Position numbers and translations under genes: made by a program. Shown here one piece after another: positions 11,501 through 24,259 of a DNA stretch of 64,000 nt. Below the pieces are notes generated by a model, which did not search any database, had not been told where the DNA came from, and worked only from the letters and a program-made list of their open reading frames with translations. The DNA is from Fratercula arctica. Taxonomy: Eukaryota; Chordata; Aves; Charadriiformes; Alcidae. Within the stretch, counting starts at the first letter, position 1; each line of letters opens with the position of its first letter. The stretch covers positions 35,840,355 to 35,904,354 of the forward strand of contig CANTUZ010000007.1 of assembly GCA_947846985.1 (NCBI GenBank). Reading direction: 5' to 3'.

Positions 11501-14121
11501 GCAGCAGGAACTTACTTCATTACCACTTCAAAGTGCTTTTTACCTTCCATGTGTGAGTGACATGAGTTTGATGAGCCAAGTTTTCTTTACTGCCACATGG
11601 GCACGGCCTCCCGTGAGAAAGGCTTCTATGATTTGAACTACCCAACATTAACTGAGATCAGTGTGGAGTGACGGAAGATCAAGGTGTTTTTCTTAAAACA
11701 AAAATTAAATACAAATATTAAAATTGATACTGTATAGAACATTACCTTCCAAAGAGCAAAATGCGTAACACCAGGCAAAAGCAGGTGGAAAAGAGCATTT
11801 ACTGGAGCTTAATTCTCAGGAGACGATAAATTCCCCAGCCACCATGAGGGGACAGCTCAGTTTTCTACATTTTACTCAATTCACAGCAGAAAAAATCTCC
11901 AAGTGTGACACGATGTCACACAATATGTGGTGTGGCCACGTAGCTAAAACCAAGACCCAAACACCATGTGGCCAGGGCATGGTGCTAGTTAGTCACTTGG
12001 GGCCTCCCACACAGCTTATGCTTTGAAGCCATTACCTGGTGAGATGCAGGCCAAGTCCACCTCTCAGTGACCTGAACTCCTCTCTCTGCTGGACAAAATC
12101 AACAGGAGATGGACACATGTCACTGAGAGAAGGATTTCCGAGAGCCCTCTTACAGTGACACTGACGTACCACCAGAGCTTGGAGGAGGACCAGCTCTTGA
12201 CACCCAGGCAAAGACCCAATGAAGGGCTCCCACATCCCTTCATCTGGCCCAAGGATGGCCACAAGCCTCACCCACAATTGCAAAGCTCGTCTTTCATGCC
12301 AGTGAAGCTCAAGGGACGGGAGCGATTGTGAATTAACAGCTTGATGAACGAGGCCCTGTAAATTTTTGATCAAAGGCAAAAAATGCCAAAATGCTGATGA
12401 GGGGAAATAGAAACCAGCTGTTGCTGTAAGGACAATATTGGATAGCACTTACAAAAGAGTGGCTTGGTCACCACTGAGGATATTTTTATGTCAAATCACT
12501 TATTTTTTCATCTCCATAACAAAGGATATGTTATACCAGCTGGGAACTGCACTAGCGCTGTCTCTGTTGCAATACTACCACTGGGAAAACTTTGTCAAAG
12601 GAAAATCTAAAAAGTTGGTATTATAGGAAACAGTCCACTTTATATTATAGGCTTTTTTCTTTATAGCTAGATAATGCCTTCCGAAGAGCTACAAAGGCAT
12701 TATTCACAGATGACATACTGAGACAGCATCTGTCTACCTGTCCTCTCCACTCCTCCTTTTCAACTGTGATCAGACTTGTTAAAGCTGCATTTACTTTAAC
12801 AGGTGAATAATTACAATCTTCTGCACCATTGAAATAGCCAGAGGATATTAGCCGCATGCTGCAGATTAAAATTAACCATGACATTTCAGCTGCATGGTGT
12901 ATTTTAAAATCATTTCCAAATGTTTTGTATCTCGGGAAATTTTATTAAACTAATTTGTATTAATTTCTGGGCCCAAAATGGAACAAATAAAAAGAGAGAA
13001 AGACAGAGAGACAGGGGAAAGCCATGTCAGCAATAAATGACATCAGTTTCTTCCTCTTTACTTTTGATGTCTTTGCACTATATCAATCAGCATTTCTTAC
13101 CTGGTATATTTGCATCCTGACCTTACCTTGGAATTTCACTTTACAGTATTGCTTAAGAACCAGAGAGTGGTGTGGCCTACAAACAGGGGTCCTGAGCATT
13201 ATATATTGCCCATACCCAGTTTCTTATAGCTTGCCACATTTCAGCCTTTCAGATTGAAATTTTGCTTCCTAGGTTTATTGCCTCAACCTTATTTAGGAAT
13301 GGAGAATGCAAACGTGCCAGAAAAGGGGACATGTTAGGCAAAACAATACTTTTCCTACGTTAAAAAAAAAATAATCTTCCAGTTGTTGGGGGTTTTGCCC
13401 AGTTTTTAGAGTAAGATATAAGATTTGTTTAAAGGAAGGTATATCTCTTGCAGTTTCCGAGAGAAAGCAGTGGTAGCCATCTAGGCTGCAGGAGAGGCAT
13501 CTCTAAGGATTGTTAGTGGTTGTAGCTGCACCGTGCCCGGGCTGGCTGTACCATGGGCACCCAGCTAAGCAGTGTCCACCATCTCAAGTTGCAAGAGATG
13601 TATGTATGCTGCCTGGCCTACCTTAGCAGGGAAAAAACCAGAAGGTAATTTAGATTAGGCATCTTGGAAAGGAAGATTGGGACTGAGTGGGGTGGATGTG
13701 GAAGGAAAGAAAAGGGGACCCATGTCTATGTAAGGAAACAGCAATGAAAATTGAACCCCTGGGAAAGAGTAAGACTAAATGAGTAAGAAAGGGGATATAC
13801 AGAGGTGAAGCATGAGGAGGGCTTGAACTGGGAGCAGCAAAAAATGCTGGAGGGGTGAAAAAGCAGGGATTAGAAGACAGATGCCTTGGAAGCAGAAGAT
13901 ATATGAAACAAGGAAATAGCCCTCAGCGATGCAAGTAAAGTCAGCAGGCTGCACAGAATAACCCTGGGTAGTCTCAAAATGCTTTCCCATGCCTCTCACA
14001 TAGGGAAGCCAAAGTTAAAGGATACTGCAGACCTGAGCTGCCTCTGTCACAGTTTCTCTCTTGTGAAATGGAATTAACAAAGTCTTCATCTCACAAACTG
14101 AGATAATGTTTAGAAACCACT

Positions 14122-14193
14122 TAATACTATGGAGATGAGTACTACTAATGCTATGGAGATGAGTACTACTAATGCTATGGAGATGAGTACTAC
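14122..14193. repeat. 24-bp minisatellite, three copies
   Basis: The unit TAATGCTATGGAGATGAGTA (first 20 of 24 bases, then CTAC) repeats three times in tandem: 14122-14145 (one base different, A for G), 14146-14169 and 14170-14193. Because 24 is a multiple of three, an ORF across it shows a repeated 8-residue motif (MEMSTTNA), but I see no other evidence of coding. Confidence 0.95.
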
Positions 14194-14606
14194 AGGATTG
14201 CTCACAGGGAGCTCGGTACTTTTGGAGTGGGTGGCGTCAATGGCACTCAGCAGATGCAGCCACTTCTGCCTTATCTGGAGGTGTTTGATGCATGTTGTGG
14301 ATCAGCTTCTGAAAGCCTGGTCAGATGGGCCAACCTCAGGCAGCATCCCAGTGGGCAGCCCTGGGCTGGGAATGTGGGCAATGGCATGGGGACCACAGTG
14401 GCTGCAGAGGTGGGAGGTGGCTACCACAGACCCAAAAGTCATGAGTTCAGGAGAATCCACAGCAGTGCCTGGGAGCCTGCACATCCTACATGTGGTCATC
14501 AAGGTCTCCCCTGCCCAGAGTACTCCTGAGCTGCACGGCCTACCCCATGCGACAGAAGTGATACTTGCCAAAGTTATTCAACAGTCAATTCAGCTGTCTC
14601 CTTAAA

Positions 14607-14650
14607 CTTCTTTCTTTTTCTTTCTTTTTCCTTCTTTTTCCTTTTTAATT
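14607..14650. repeat. CTTT-type pyrimidine repeat
   Basis: An imperfect TTTCTTTTTC / CTTCTTTTTC array, purely pyrimidine on the plus strand. Simple repeat in intron 1. Confidence 0.85.
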
Positions 14651-17600
14651 GTTATATTTCTGCTTGCTTTATTAATCACAGAAAGGCCAAAAAGTCCTGT
14701 TAGTTCATGTAGGAGAAAATCCTATTTAAGCTTGCAGCTCCTCACTCTGTCCCGGAATTTGCATTTTCTGGTTGACAAGCATCCTGGTTCCTGCCTTAGG
14801 TCTCAGACATACAATCAAGGTACAGGAACTTAGCAATTACCACCCATCAGCTAACCCAAGCTGAACAAATAGCATTCACATTGAGATGATGCACAAGATA
14901 CAAGCTCGATGTCAGCAAGAGTGAATAAAATAGTTTAAATCAGTGTTTACAACATCTGAAAAGCCCAACAGAGTTACTGCAGCTTAACTCACAGCAGCAC
15001 TCTATACACACCCACTTGAGTTTACAATTCTGTCACTGATTCCCCTACCAACACTTCTTGTGGCAAAAATTTACCCTTGATACTGAATCACTAACTACTG
15101 TTAGCTTGCAGTAATGCTGTAGCATTATAAAGCAAACGCATTATCTTGATTTTCTCTTCTGAAATTAACAGAAGCTTGAAAGAGCAAGTCAAATCTTGTG
15201 AAATGTCTCGAATTTATGCACAGATTTCTGTGGAAGATTGTCAGCATCTTCACCACTTGAACACTCCTAACCATCAGCAGAAATGACGCTGATTTACCTA
15301 AAGAGCAACTGTGTAGGCTTTCCAAGCAGGATTTGAGGCAATGCCTTAAAGAAGAATTTCTTCAAATTTGGAAATAAAATGAGAATTTATTCAAATCTGA
15401 GATGCTAAATAGAAGGAAATTACTTTACGGCGGGACAGTAACTGGGCTTCATGAATTACTATGTCCTCCAGAATAGTACCTCATAAAGGCAAAAATTCGT
15501 TAAATAAGGTTATCTGGTGAAATTTCTTTCATCACTTTAAGCAAAATTCACAAGATCTGCAATAGATAAAACACTGTCGTCAATAGCCCTGTAAATGTTA
15601 ATGTTTCATATTTCTATGAAACATTTCTGGGTTTGGGAGTAATTCAGTGTAGCTCATTTTCAGATTTCCTGTTTCTCTCAGAGCAAGGTAGGCATGAGCT
15701 GACCATAAAATCCTTGAACCTGAAATCACTGCTTCAACTAAATCCTCAAAACTCAAGCCTACAAAACCAAGGTAGAGCTAATCTATGTTCTGTTAGCTAA
15801 CAATTGTACCCATTCTGTCATTTACAGATTTGTTATCGTAGCGGTTACTAACTGTTCAGGCTGTCTACCTTTCTAAAATCTTTCCAAGAAAAGCCATTGG
15901 CATATCTGAAGGCCATTAGCCAAGTTATTCTCAGCAAAGACAAAGCTCACTCTGATTAGCAGGGAGCTGAAATACTCACCTCAGTAAAACTTACCATTGT
16001 GCTGTAGAAGACTTTTTTCAAAGCTGAAAATAGAGCGTGATATTTACAACGGCAACCTTGAATTGAGGGGCTCCTCCTCAGAGAGAAGCTTTTGTTCCAA
16101 ATTACATTTTAAATGATGATGATTATTATGTGTAGTGTTATAATAAATGCAATTATTCTGCCATTTCTATCAAAAATATTACACGGGAAACAAAAGAAAT
16201 GCTAAGCTGAAGCTGGCTCGTGATCCTGTATTATACCTTAATGCTGTACAGCTGATACATCTGCCGCATCAGAAAGTTTCGGCACGTTGCCTGAACTTGT
16301 GCACTGTGGTTATGGTGACAGAACAAATAGCACACGTAAAATCTGATAGAACTGCAGCCTATCCCTGTTGCCATTACCGTTGTTTCAAGAGCTTTAAACA
16401 GCTTTCTATTCCAGCTTTTGATTATTCTCCACAAATTGAATGTAGCACAGTACATGAATGGCTCGTTTCAAACAAATAATCTGAACATACAGTTTGACAA
16501 GTATGTCATGTTTAGCTTATTTAAAGGTCTGAAACAACTACTAACATTCCAAGTATTTTCAAGCATATGAATTTTAAGACTCAAACTACAAATGCTTTAT
16601 CTTTGCCAATTCAGGCATGAGCTGCTTGGTTTTGCATGTGTGCTCATATATCTGTAAAGGAAAGCGGTGATTTTGGCACCCTCAGGCATTTTATTTATGC
16701 ATTTTTCAGGCGCAGTTTAAGAGGCTGCTCCTCAAACTAGCCACCGTTATTGTGTCCCGCGTCCCCCATTGACTTTATTAGGAACGGAGTGCACAGAGGA
16801 TTTCTGAGGGTGCTAAAAACGTCAAAAGGGGTATTGAGCAAAGAGGAAACCAGGCAGGTAAAGAAAGCTCCCTGGAACAATCAGGTTTTGATACTAAAAC
16901 CTTGGTGTACTGCATGTAGTGTCTAATATGTTTACAGGTGAAACGTGTACATTTTTAAAAGCATATGCATTCTTTCTAGCTCAGTTTTCAGGAACAGCAA
17001 AAATCTTCTTGCTTTTCAGTGCAACCCTGAAAAATTTCCAGGAAAAGACTGTGCTCCTCTGTTGACACATTCAAAACATGATGAACAACATCCTTAAAAT
17101 CTATATTATCCATTTAATAATGGTATTCATACAATGAAGACCTTGGGAGCATCTGGTATTTAAAAACTTTGCCAAAATCTGCGGGCAGCACCTCTGTTTG
17201 CATGAGCCCCAGGGGACACTCTTGCAAATCAAAATCTTTCTACTCTTTCATGCATAGTTTAATTGTGGTCTTAAAATATTTATGAAAGTGGGTTCTTTGT
17301 GCTTTGCCACAGCCACACCAAAAAACATTCTCTCTTTGGAGGCTTGCAGGCATGCCATGTGCACACCGTGGCTTCGGACAGCATAAAGCAGCATTCAAGG
17401 AAGATAAAGCAATACTTCAGGAGAAACAAAGAAGAGAGAAAGCAGTTTTCTAACCAAATGCTCCAACAACAGGGGCCCGTCTGCCGCAGTTACCCATCAG
17501 TGTAGGTCAGGTTTTATGCTACTACCTGTCTCTTTTATGCTTGGCCTGTAAAATCCCTGTCAGTCGCAAGGGATCGTGAAGTGTTTGACTCTTCTCCTTT

Positions 17601-17999
17601 TTAAAGGTCAGGGCTCCACTTTTTAATTGGAAAAGCAAAAGGTGAATCAGCCTGACCATGAACACTGCTGCCCTTATTACGTGCCTTAGGAGGCTCAAAC
17701 ACTGGCAAAATATGTTAGGGATTTTAGGGGGTGCCAAGGGGTAAAGGAGGGGGTGGGGGTTGGTATTACAAACTTATGCAGTTTCTTGAAAAGAGAAGGT
17801 GCTGTTTGATCCTAAGCAGGACTTACAAATTACTGTACCTGGAGCTGGAAGTGCAGAGCAGACACCTGTGTGAGTTCAAGCTGGTGACAGTATTGTCATC
17901 CAAATATTTGTTTAATGACTTTTTTGATAAATGTTTCTTTTCTCTTCATCAGAACTGTACCTTTTAATTTAGACAACTCCTTTCTTCCCCCGTGGTAAA

Positions 18000-18075
18000 A
18001 AAAAATAAAAATAAAAAAAATCAAAAACAAACGAACAAAAAAACCCCAAACGAAAACAAAGCAAAACAAAAAACT
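18000..18075. repeat. A-rich tract
   Basis: About 75 bases consist mostly of A with scattered T and C (AAAATAAAAATAAAA, then CAAAACAAAA-like units). Low-complexity sequence inside SH2D1A intron 1. Confidence 0.85.
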
Positions 18076-18899
18076 AAGAAGGCTTGGATCTGGGAAGCTG
18101 GTGGGATTTAGGTTTGTTTCGTCTTACTTCTCCAGGAAGTGCAGGGGGAGGGGAAAGAAGACAGACTAAACCTGTTTTGGTTTTGGAAAACTGGACTGTT
18201 TTTCTTTTTTTTCAGTTCTAAGAGGAATAGAAACATCACTGGCAGTATGAAACAGTTTCTCTTCTGTTAGAAATTGTCATTGGAAAAATGTAAAATTTTT
18301 TGTTTAGCTCTGATATTTATTGCAACATACCTAATGGCTGACCAACTTTGTTTCTCGTGTTTCAAAGATCACTTCAGTACTTCCAGTAAATACATGTTTT
18401 GCCTAATCTTGATACAGCTAGGTATTCCTAGAGTGATCAGCATGGATTCTGAACCAAAACGTACATTTCGGAGTGAGTTTGTTATTCCTAATAATTTCCA
18501 CTATTTATTTAGAAGGAAGCATTAAAAAAGATGAGAAGTACTTTTTCTTTTATTTTCTTTTTCTTAAACAGTGAATGCAGCAACTGCGTGTTTTCTTCTT
18601 AGTTTTTACCAAAGCTCTCATATGCTTGCCACCTGTTTCGTCTCTGTCTAATGATGTTTAGACTGGAATTTGGGGAAGTTGTGTCCATTGGTTTATTTTG
18701 CCAAAGCCAGTCTTAGCATCCTCCACTGAATATGTATCTACATTTCTCATGTATTCGCTACTTGCTCCTACAAACTCTCCACTAAAGTGCTCTGCTTTGG
18801 TAAACTTTTGCCTATCACAGCATTTCTCTAGTTTATGGCCCACATTTCTTTAAACTGCCATTGCTATCTTCAGTGTGAGACCATTTCCTGGTATCTTTA

Positions 18900-19150
18900 T
18901 GATAACGGTCTTCAAAGTTATTTTTTGATATGTTGTTTATTGTATCCTCTATTTCTTACATAATGCCCTGAATTGAAATATTAAGAAGTACTGGAACCAG
19001 TGCTTAGCTCTAGCATTTTTCAGCCACCTTTCTGTCTATACCAGATCATACTCATCATAACATTTTTCATTTAATTTTTTATCTGGATTTATCCAAGATG
19101 CTATTGAAAATTTCCCTTATAAAATATGTATTGAGGATCTATATTCTATA
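18900..19150 (-). mobile_element. Possible degraded CR1/L3-like LINE fragment
   Basis: Phrases such as ACTGGAACCAGTGCTTAG and CAGCCACCTTTCTGTCTATA, followed by TATCCAAGATGCTATTGAAA, loosely resemble antisense CR1 ORF2 sequence as remembered from reptile genomes. The match is weak and could be chance; the edges are arbitrary. Confidence 0.25.
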
Positions 19151-20030
19151 AGAAGCCTGCATAACATTCACCAGTAATATTTTTTGCTTTTACCCCTTTG
19201 CTTATAATATATATGTTTGAATGCAACATAACATGAAGACATGAGTTTCCAGAAGCAATTTCCAGAAATAATTAGGTAAGGTTCTGCTTCTTACCGAATT
19301 CTCTTCTTTTCCTCCAAAGATTGCAGAGCTTCATAGTTAGCAATCCCTTCTGTTCTTCCTATTTTCATTTTATATACTCTTATTTCATTCCTGAAATTTC
19401 TTCCAAAGGACATAAATTACCGCTAATACAGCAAAAAATCCTAACTGATTGTGTGAAGATGAAAGACCTTGTTACATACCTACACCCTGATTTAGACTAA
19501 TGGTGGACTAATTTTAGGATTCTCTGCTTTATTCAGCGTTGTAACATTTTGCCTGACCCTTTCTCTAGTGCCTTAGTGTTTCACCTGCACTGAATGACTT
19601 CTGAGTGTTAAGGAGATACATCACCATTTCCTCTGATGGTTATTTAAAAGAAATTCTGCTTTTATTGCCTATTCCCATCACAGGAATCATAGCACTCCTT
19701 ACCTCTTGCTATGTCTATTCCATTTTCATTTAACAGAAGATGCTTCCTATTTCCCATTTTTCAGCCAGCTGTTAAGGTGTTTGTTAGCAGTAGCACCTAT
19801 CTTGGTTCACCTTCTGCTTTCATGAGAGAAGAAAAAACGCACCTTCTGCCACAAAGATCTTCCCTGAAAAGAAGGTTGTGTATTTCTGGATTGCCTATAA
19901 CCTTCTTGCCTGCCTCCATTTACTGGTCTACCACAGAGGAACACTAATGCTCACTGAGGGCTTCATGACATATTGTTGGAAATGTAGTCAAGACATTTGG
20001 GGAAAACCTGACTTAGGACTCGTCTCCTCC

Positions 20031-20052
20031 TTTTTTTTTTTTTTTTTTTTTT
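20031..20052. repeat. 22-base poly-T run
   Basis: Uninterrupted T from 20031 to 20052, followed by GGCAGGTACC. A simple homopolymer in SH2D1A intron 1. Confidence 0.9.
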
Positions 20053-21047
20053 GGCAGGTACCTAAGTGCCTTCTGTTAGCTAATTTCTTGCTGGCCCTAA
20101 AACGGTTTTATCTTGTATTCCTTCTCCTACCGAAGTAAGGTGCAAGTGTCTGTTTAGCTTTGGTAGACTCATCTTTGTTCTTTCAATGCAATGGTACGTC
20201 ATTGTACAGCATTATCTCTCAGGATTTCCAAGACTTCTGCTTTTGTCAAAAGTAGGGTAATTAAATTGCCTCATTAAAACAAGGTCCTATGACTATAAAG
20301 TCCCCCAGCTCTCTCAGGGAAACCTCTCTACCCTCTCTCTGACAGACCATTCCATCAGATCATCCCCTTCACCCTGTTTGATGAAACATTACCACTTAGT
20401 TCATTACCCATCAGTATTTCACAAAATTCACAGGTAGTTTACTGCAAGCCAGATGGCTCGTGGGACACACAGCCTGACCAAGAACATTTCAAAGCAAAGG
20501 CACATTCTGGATGACAGAGATCCACACTACCCTTCCTGATGACAGGCGACGCTGGGGATGTTGCTAAGCACACCCATGAGCTCATTACCGAAGCAGAAGA
20601 CAGTGAGCAGAAAGCAAGAGGATTACCCAGCACAAAGAGGCAGCGCACGCCATCCCAAGTCAAGTTGCCTGGCTCTTCTCGATGGCGCCTCACTCGTCCT
20701 TCCTACATGCTCCAGACCTGTTTTCTCTTTTTGTTTTATGTCCGTAAGAAGTGTGGGCTCTGCAAAGCAAATCTGCTCCTCTGTGCAAAGGACCCCACCG
20801 CCCTTATGCGCCCATCTGCCTCAAGTCAAGGTGAAGGAGCCAAAAGCCTCATACATGTTTGCAAATGGTAACATTAGGAGATATTTTGTCACCGTTAGAT
20901 GGGAGCACCCCATACTGTGGATGCCAAGGTTGGAAATCAGCTACCACCTGAGCAGCCCTTCCCAGCACCCCGCTCCCAGCCCCGCTGCCTTCCGCTGCCC
21001 CACACCCGGCGAGGTGATGGCAGCCGCATGGGGCCTGCCGCACTCAC

Positions 21048-21184
21048 AGCACGCAGAGGCAGTAGACTCCCGGGATGCTCTCACTGTCCCGCAGCAGGTA
21101 GCTGCCATCGGTGCCCGCCGCCAGCAGCAGCTTCTCCCCAGCCTCGCGGGTGATGCCCCCGTGGTAGATGGGCAGCGCGTCCAT
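21048..21184 (-). CDS. SH2D1A: SH2D1A (SAP) coding exon 1: start codon and N-terminal half of the SH2 domain
   Basis: Reading the minus strand from the ATG at 21184 gives 45 codons plus 2 nt, starting [10 protein letters not shown]. This closely matches vertebrate SAP, a small cytoplasmic adaptor of T and NK cells made of one SH2 domain, which binds tyrosine motifs in SLAM-family receptor tails and recruits the kinase Fyn. Visible landmarks are the YHG motif at residues 7-9, Arg13, and LLRDSES at 30-36, where Arg32 is the invariant phosphotyrosine-binding residue. The exon ends in YCLCVL and is followed by a good donor (GTGAGT, plus strand 21042-21047). Its 137 nt and phase 2 end equal the human exon as I recall it. 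The paralogue SH2D1B is less likely because the residues fit SAP better. A 252-codon plus-strand ORF over this exon is an antisense shadow. Confidence 0.95.
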
Positions 21185-21450
21185 GCTGGGGCTGTCTTCT
21201 GCCGCAGGCAGCTCTCCCTGTACACGGCACTGCCTCTGGCTGCTCCTCAGCTGTGCGCTCCCCTCAGCTTCTCCGTCTCGGTGGCAGATGTAAACAGGAT
21301 GTGTTCACACCTCTGAAGCCTCCACACGGGGCGAGACAGAGCTGAGGGAAGAGTGAGGAACGAGCACAGCTCTTTTGTGGGTGTTTTCCTTTGCCCCTTT
21401 TTGTTTTCCTTTTCACAGGTTGTAACATCCTCACAGCGTCGCACAGAGGT
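21185..21450 (-). promoter_or_regulatory. Presumed SH2D1A 5' UTR and proximal promoter
   Basis: This lies immediately upstream of the SH2D1A ATG on the minus strand. An ETS-type core, ACAGGATGT, is on the plus strand at 21294-21302, about 110 bp upstream of the ATG. Two GGAAAA cores of NFAT type appear on the minus strand at 21384-21389 and 21404-21409. ETS and NFAT factors are typical regulators of T-cell genes, and I recall reports that Ets-1 and Ets-2 act on the mammalian SAP promoter. No TATA box is obvious, and the transcription start cannot be fixed from sequence. Confidence 0.5.
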
Positions 21451-24259
21451 GTCATTTCACAGCCCACCCTTGCCCATGCAGCTCCTCAGGGGGGATGTGA
21501 TATGGTGAAGTGCACGACGGCCAGAGGGCCGATGGCCGCCCTGGGTTGGGACAGGGAGGCCAGGCCACCACCCTCAGCAGCTGCCGCCAGGCGCTCATCT
21601 CCTCTGGCGTTAACCCAAGGGGGGACAAAGAAAGGTGAAGCAGGACCCCAGAGACCCTCTGTGAAGCGGGGATTATTTTTTAACCTCTTTTAAAATCCCC
21701 AGGGGTGAGAAACTAGAGGAAGCAAGCTGGCCTCTCTGTCCCCACCCTGCCAGGCCACTTGCCTCAGGCTATGAGTGCTGAGCGTAGCCCCTGCTGCACG
21801 GCGGCTTGCCCAGCACCCACGGACCCCAGACCCCGGCTGATTTACCTCGTGAGTGGTTATTTTCATCGGCTTTGGTGGTGTTTACTCACTGTTAATGTCA
21901 GGGGTCCTCATTGTTTCTCTTGGGGGCAGGCAACAGCCTCAGCGCAGGCAAGGAGGCCCCTCACATCCTTCCTGACACTTTTGGTGCCACTGTTGCCTTC
22001 ATGTGTTGTGTGAGCAGGCAGCCAAAATCCAGAGACAGTCTAAAGATGCCATTTCTCTCACTTGCTGTGGCCACAGACATTTCCTCAGTACACTTACCAC
22101 TTGAAAGCTCCCATATGCACATGCTTGCAAATGGGTCTGTTTGCAAACAAGCTGAAAAATGTGCTTTTTATACCCCCATAGATATTTCCACCCATGGAAA
22201 AACCAAGCATGTTTCCTGGTGCTGAGCGGCACCACACGGCAGTTACAAGGTGGCAGTGACAAGGTGGTGGTGCCCCTGCCACCATGGCCACTGGCCCGGC
22301 TCCTTTGGGCTGCAGCGAGCTCAAGGCTGAATTCACGCCCAGAGCAAGGCCGCCACACTCCCCTGATGAACTGCGTTCTCACACCTGGGTGTCAGAGTAA
22401 TAACTCACTAAAATGTAGCAGTAACTAACGGGTCATGCTTATGATTGATTCATTTTAAATTGAGTTTGCTAGCAGGACAGGGCAGAATGAAATCATCTCA
22501 CCCAGACGTTCACAGAATGGTGTGTCTTGGTTGAAGTTAGGGATGGGTGAAAAAATAGCTCTCTAGATACACACATTTCCAGAACAAAAATTAAATTAAA
22601 AAGCACCAAAAATAAGGGCTGCTCTTTTTAAGTTTCAGTCAATCAAAATGTTTTCTCTTGATCATTTCCCAGTGCACATCTTTCAATTCTGACCTCTAAT
22701 ATAGTTTCTCCTTGAGAATATTTTTTTTTTCAAACTATCTTTAGCTTTTCCTTTGGAGGGATGGGCATTTCTGACCCGGGAGCGACAGGGCAGCTCGCCC
22801 ATGGGGCACTGCACCGAAGTCACTGACAGCAACGGTGCTGCTTTCGGAGGCATCGTCAGCCTCTTGCCCCACAGGGAGAGCCCAGCGGGCGGCTGCCTCC
22901 CTGCCTGACTCCCGAGGGGCTGAGAAAGCTGCAGAAAACCTCAGCTGAAGAGGGACTGAAAGCTTCCACCACTGTGTTTATGGCTTTTCTATCTTGTTAC
23001 GCAGGTGTTCATTACCCCATTAATGTGAACCTGGGGACCCAGCTACCCTGCTCGGTTTTTTTAAACCAGTTGTTAAAGTATTTGCACAAAAAAGTAGAGC
23101 TTCTGCCTACTGCAAATGTGATTAATGTGGATAGTGACAAGGTGAAGCAAAGTACTGTTCCCTCATAAAGCTGATGCCTATTTATTCTCCTTTTCCAAAC
23201 TGCCTGTACTCTTGGGGATTTCATCTAATTTTCCTATTTCTTAACCTATTCTCAATATTAACAGCTGATTTCAGAAAAAGTATGAGTGTAGTTAGCTGGA
23301 GAGGAAAAACAACCAGAATCATCCAGTTCAGCAGATCTCATTGCCCTACTCATCAGATTTCAAATAAAGCATAAGTAGAAAATTGCAAAACTTTTGACTA
23401 TGAGATGCTTTCTTAATAAGGGAGTTGCCAATTACCCGGCCAGCCTGCATACTCCCAGCACGTTGATGAAGCATTTTCTATTTTTGTAAAAGAGCTATAA
23501 ACACCCAATTTTGCTTTTGTGGGTAAGGAACCCATAAACTCCAGCTACTGAACCCGGAAGCCTGGGCTTTCATAGAAATCCTTTTATGGCCAGATTGACA
23601 TGGGCATATGCAGCTTTTTGGAGGTAATAGAAATGCTGGATTTTGGAACAAGGGACACTAAGAAAGCAATGAGGCACCAAGCAGTATAAACCAAACCAAA
23701 GGACATAGGTGCTTCCTGGGCTGAGAAGAGAGAAACCATGACACTGCTAGCACAGCTCCGCACCACACCACCGAGGCTGGAGAAATCCTCCCTTCTCCCA
23801 AACAAGCCATCTTCACTGCAGCTTGGCACTATTGGCACCCAGTCAGACTCACACTGACTGCTCCAATTTTTATCCATTTCATCTTATGCATCTAAAGTGT
23901 TGTTTGCCATCCTGTTTTGTACTGCTGCATCTGCACAGTGGGTCTGAGAAGACCAACTACAAAATAGAGCATCAGGCTCGGGAGAGCAGGAGAAACAAGA
24001 GAACCAAGCCTCAAAGAGGGTGCTGCTCCTGTTTGGACTTAGTCCCCATTGCCTTCCACTTTAAGCCTTGCCCTGTAGGATGCTGGACACTTCTCTTGCT
24101 TTGCTTGGAGAGTATTCAGCATATTCTGGACACCACAATTTTGTGCCTTCCCTAAATCAGTCCAGCTAGCAGTCCCTGCAGTATGCTATAAAAATTTTAT
24201 CTAAAAAATACATGAAGGAAAGGAAGCACTTAAAAGCGCTCTGAAATATTTGGAGATGA
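21451..24259. other. Intergenic sequence upstream of SH2D1A
   Basis: The part to about 22.4 kb and a short patch at about 22.76-22.93 kb are GC-rich; the rest is AT-rich. Many short overlapping ORFs occur, none with a recognisable domain. No repeat family was recognised. Confidence 0.6.

Larger units (their letters stand above)
8591..21047 (-). other. SH2D1A intron 1
   Basis: The intron runs from the GTGAGT donor at 21042-21047 to the acceptor at 8591-8593. It is AT-rich. It holds a 24-bp minisatellite (14122-14193), a CTTT-rich tract (14607-14650), an A-rich tract (18000-18075), a 22-base poly-T (20031-20052) and a possible degraded LINE near 18.9-19.1 kb. ORFs such as 12032-12448 on the minus strand and 8340-8849 on the plus strand resemble no known protein. 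The second overlaps exon 2 in antisense. Confidence 0.9.

Noticed and set aside
20031..20060. Poly-T followed by GGCAG|GTACC, resembling a plus-strand splice acceptor
   Set aside because: No exon, donor or coding continuity on the plus strand; a homopolymer followed by AG arises easily by chance.
20558..21316. 252-codon plus-strand ORF over SH2D1A exon 1
   Set aside because: Antisense shadow of a GC-rich coding exon. It has no recognisable domain, and the minus strand has the proven SAP frame.
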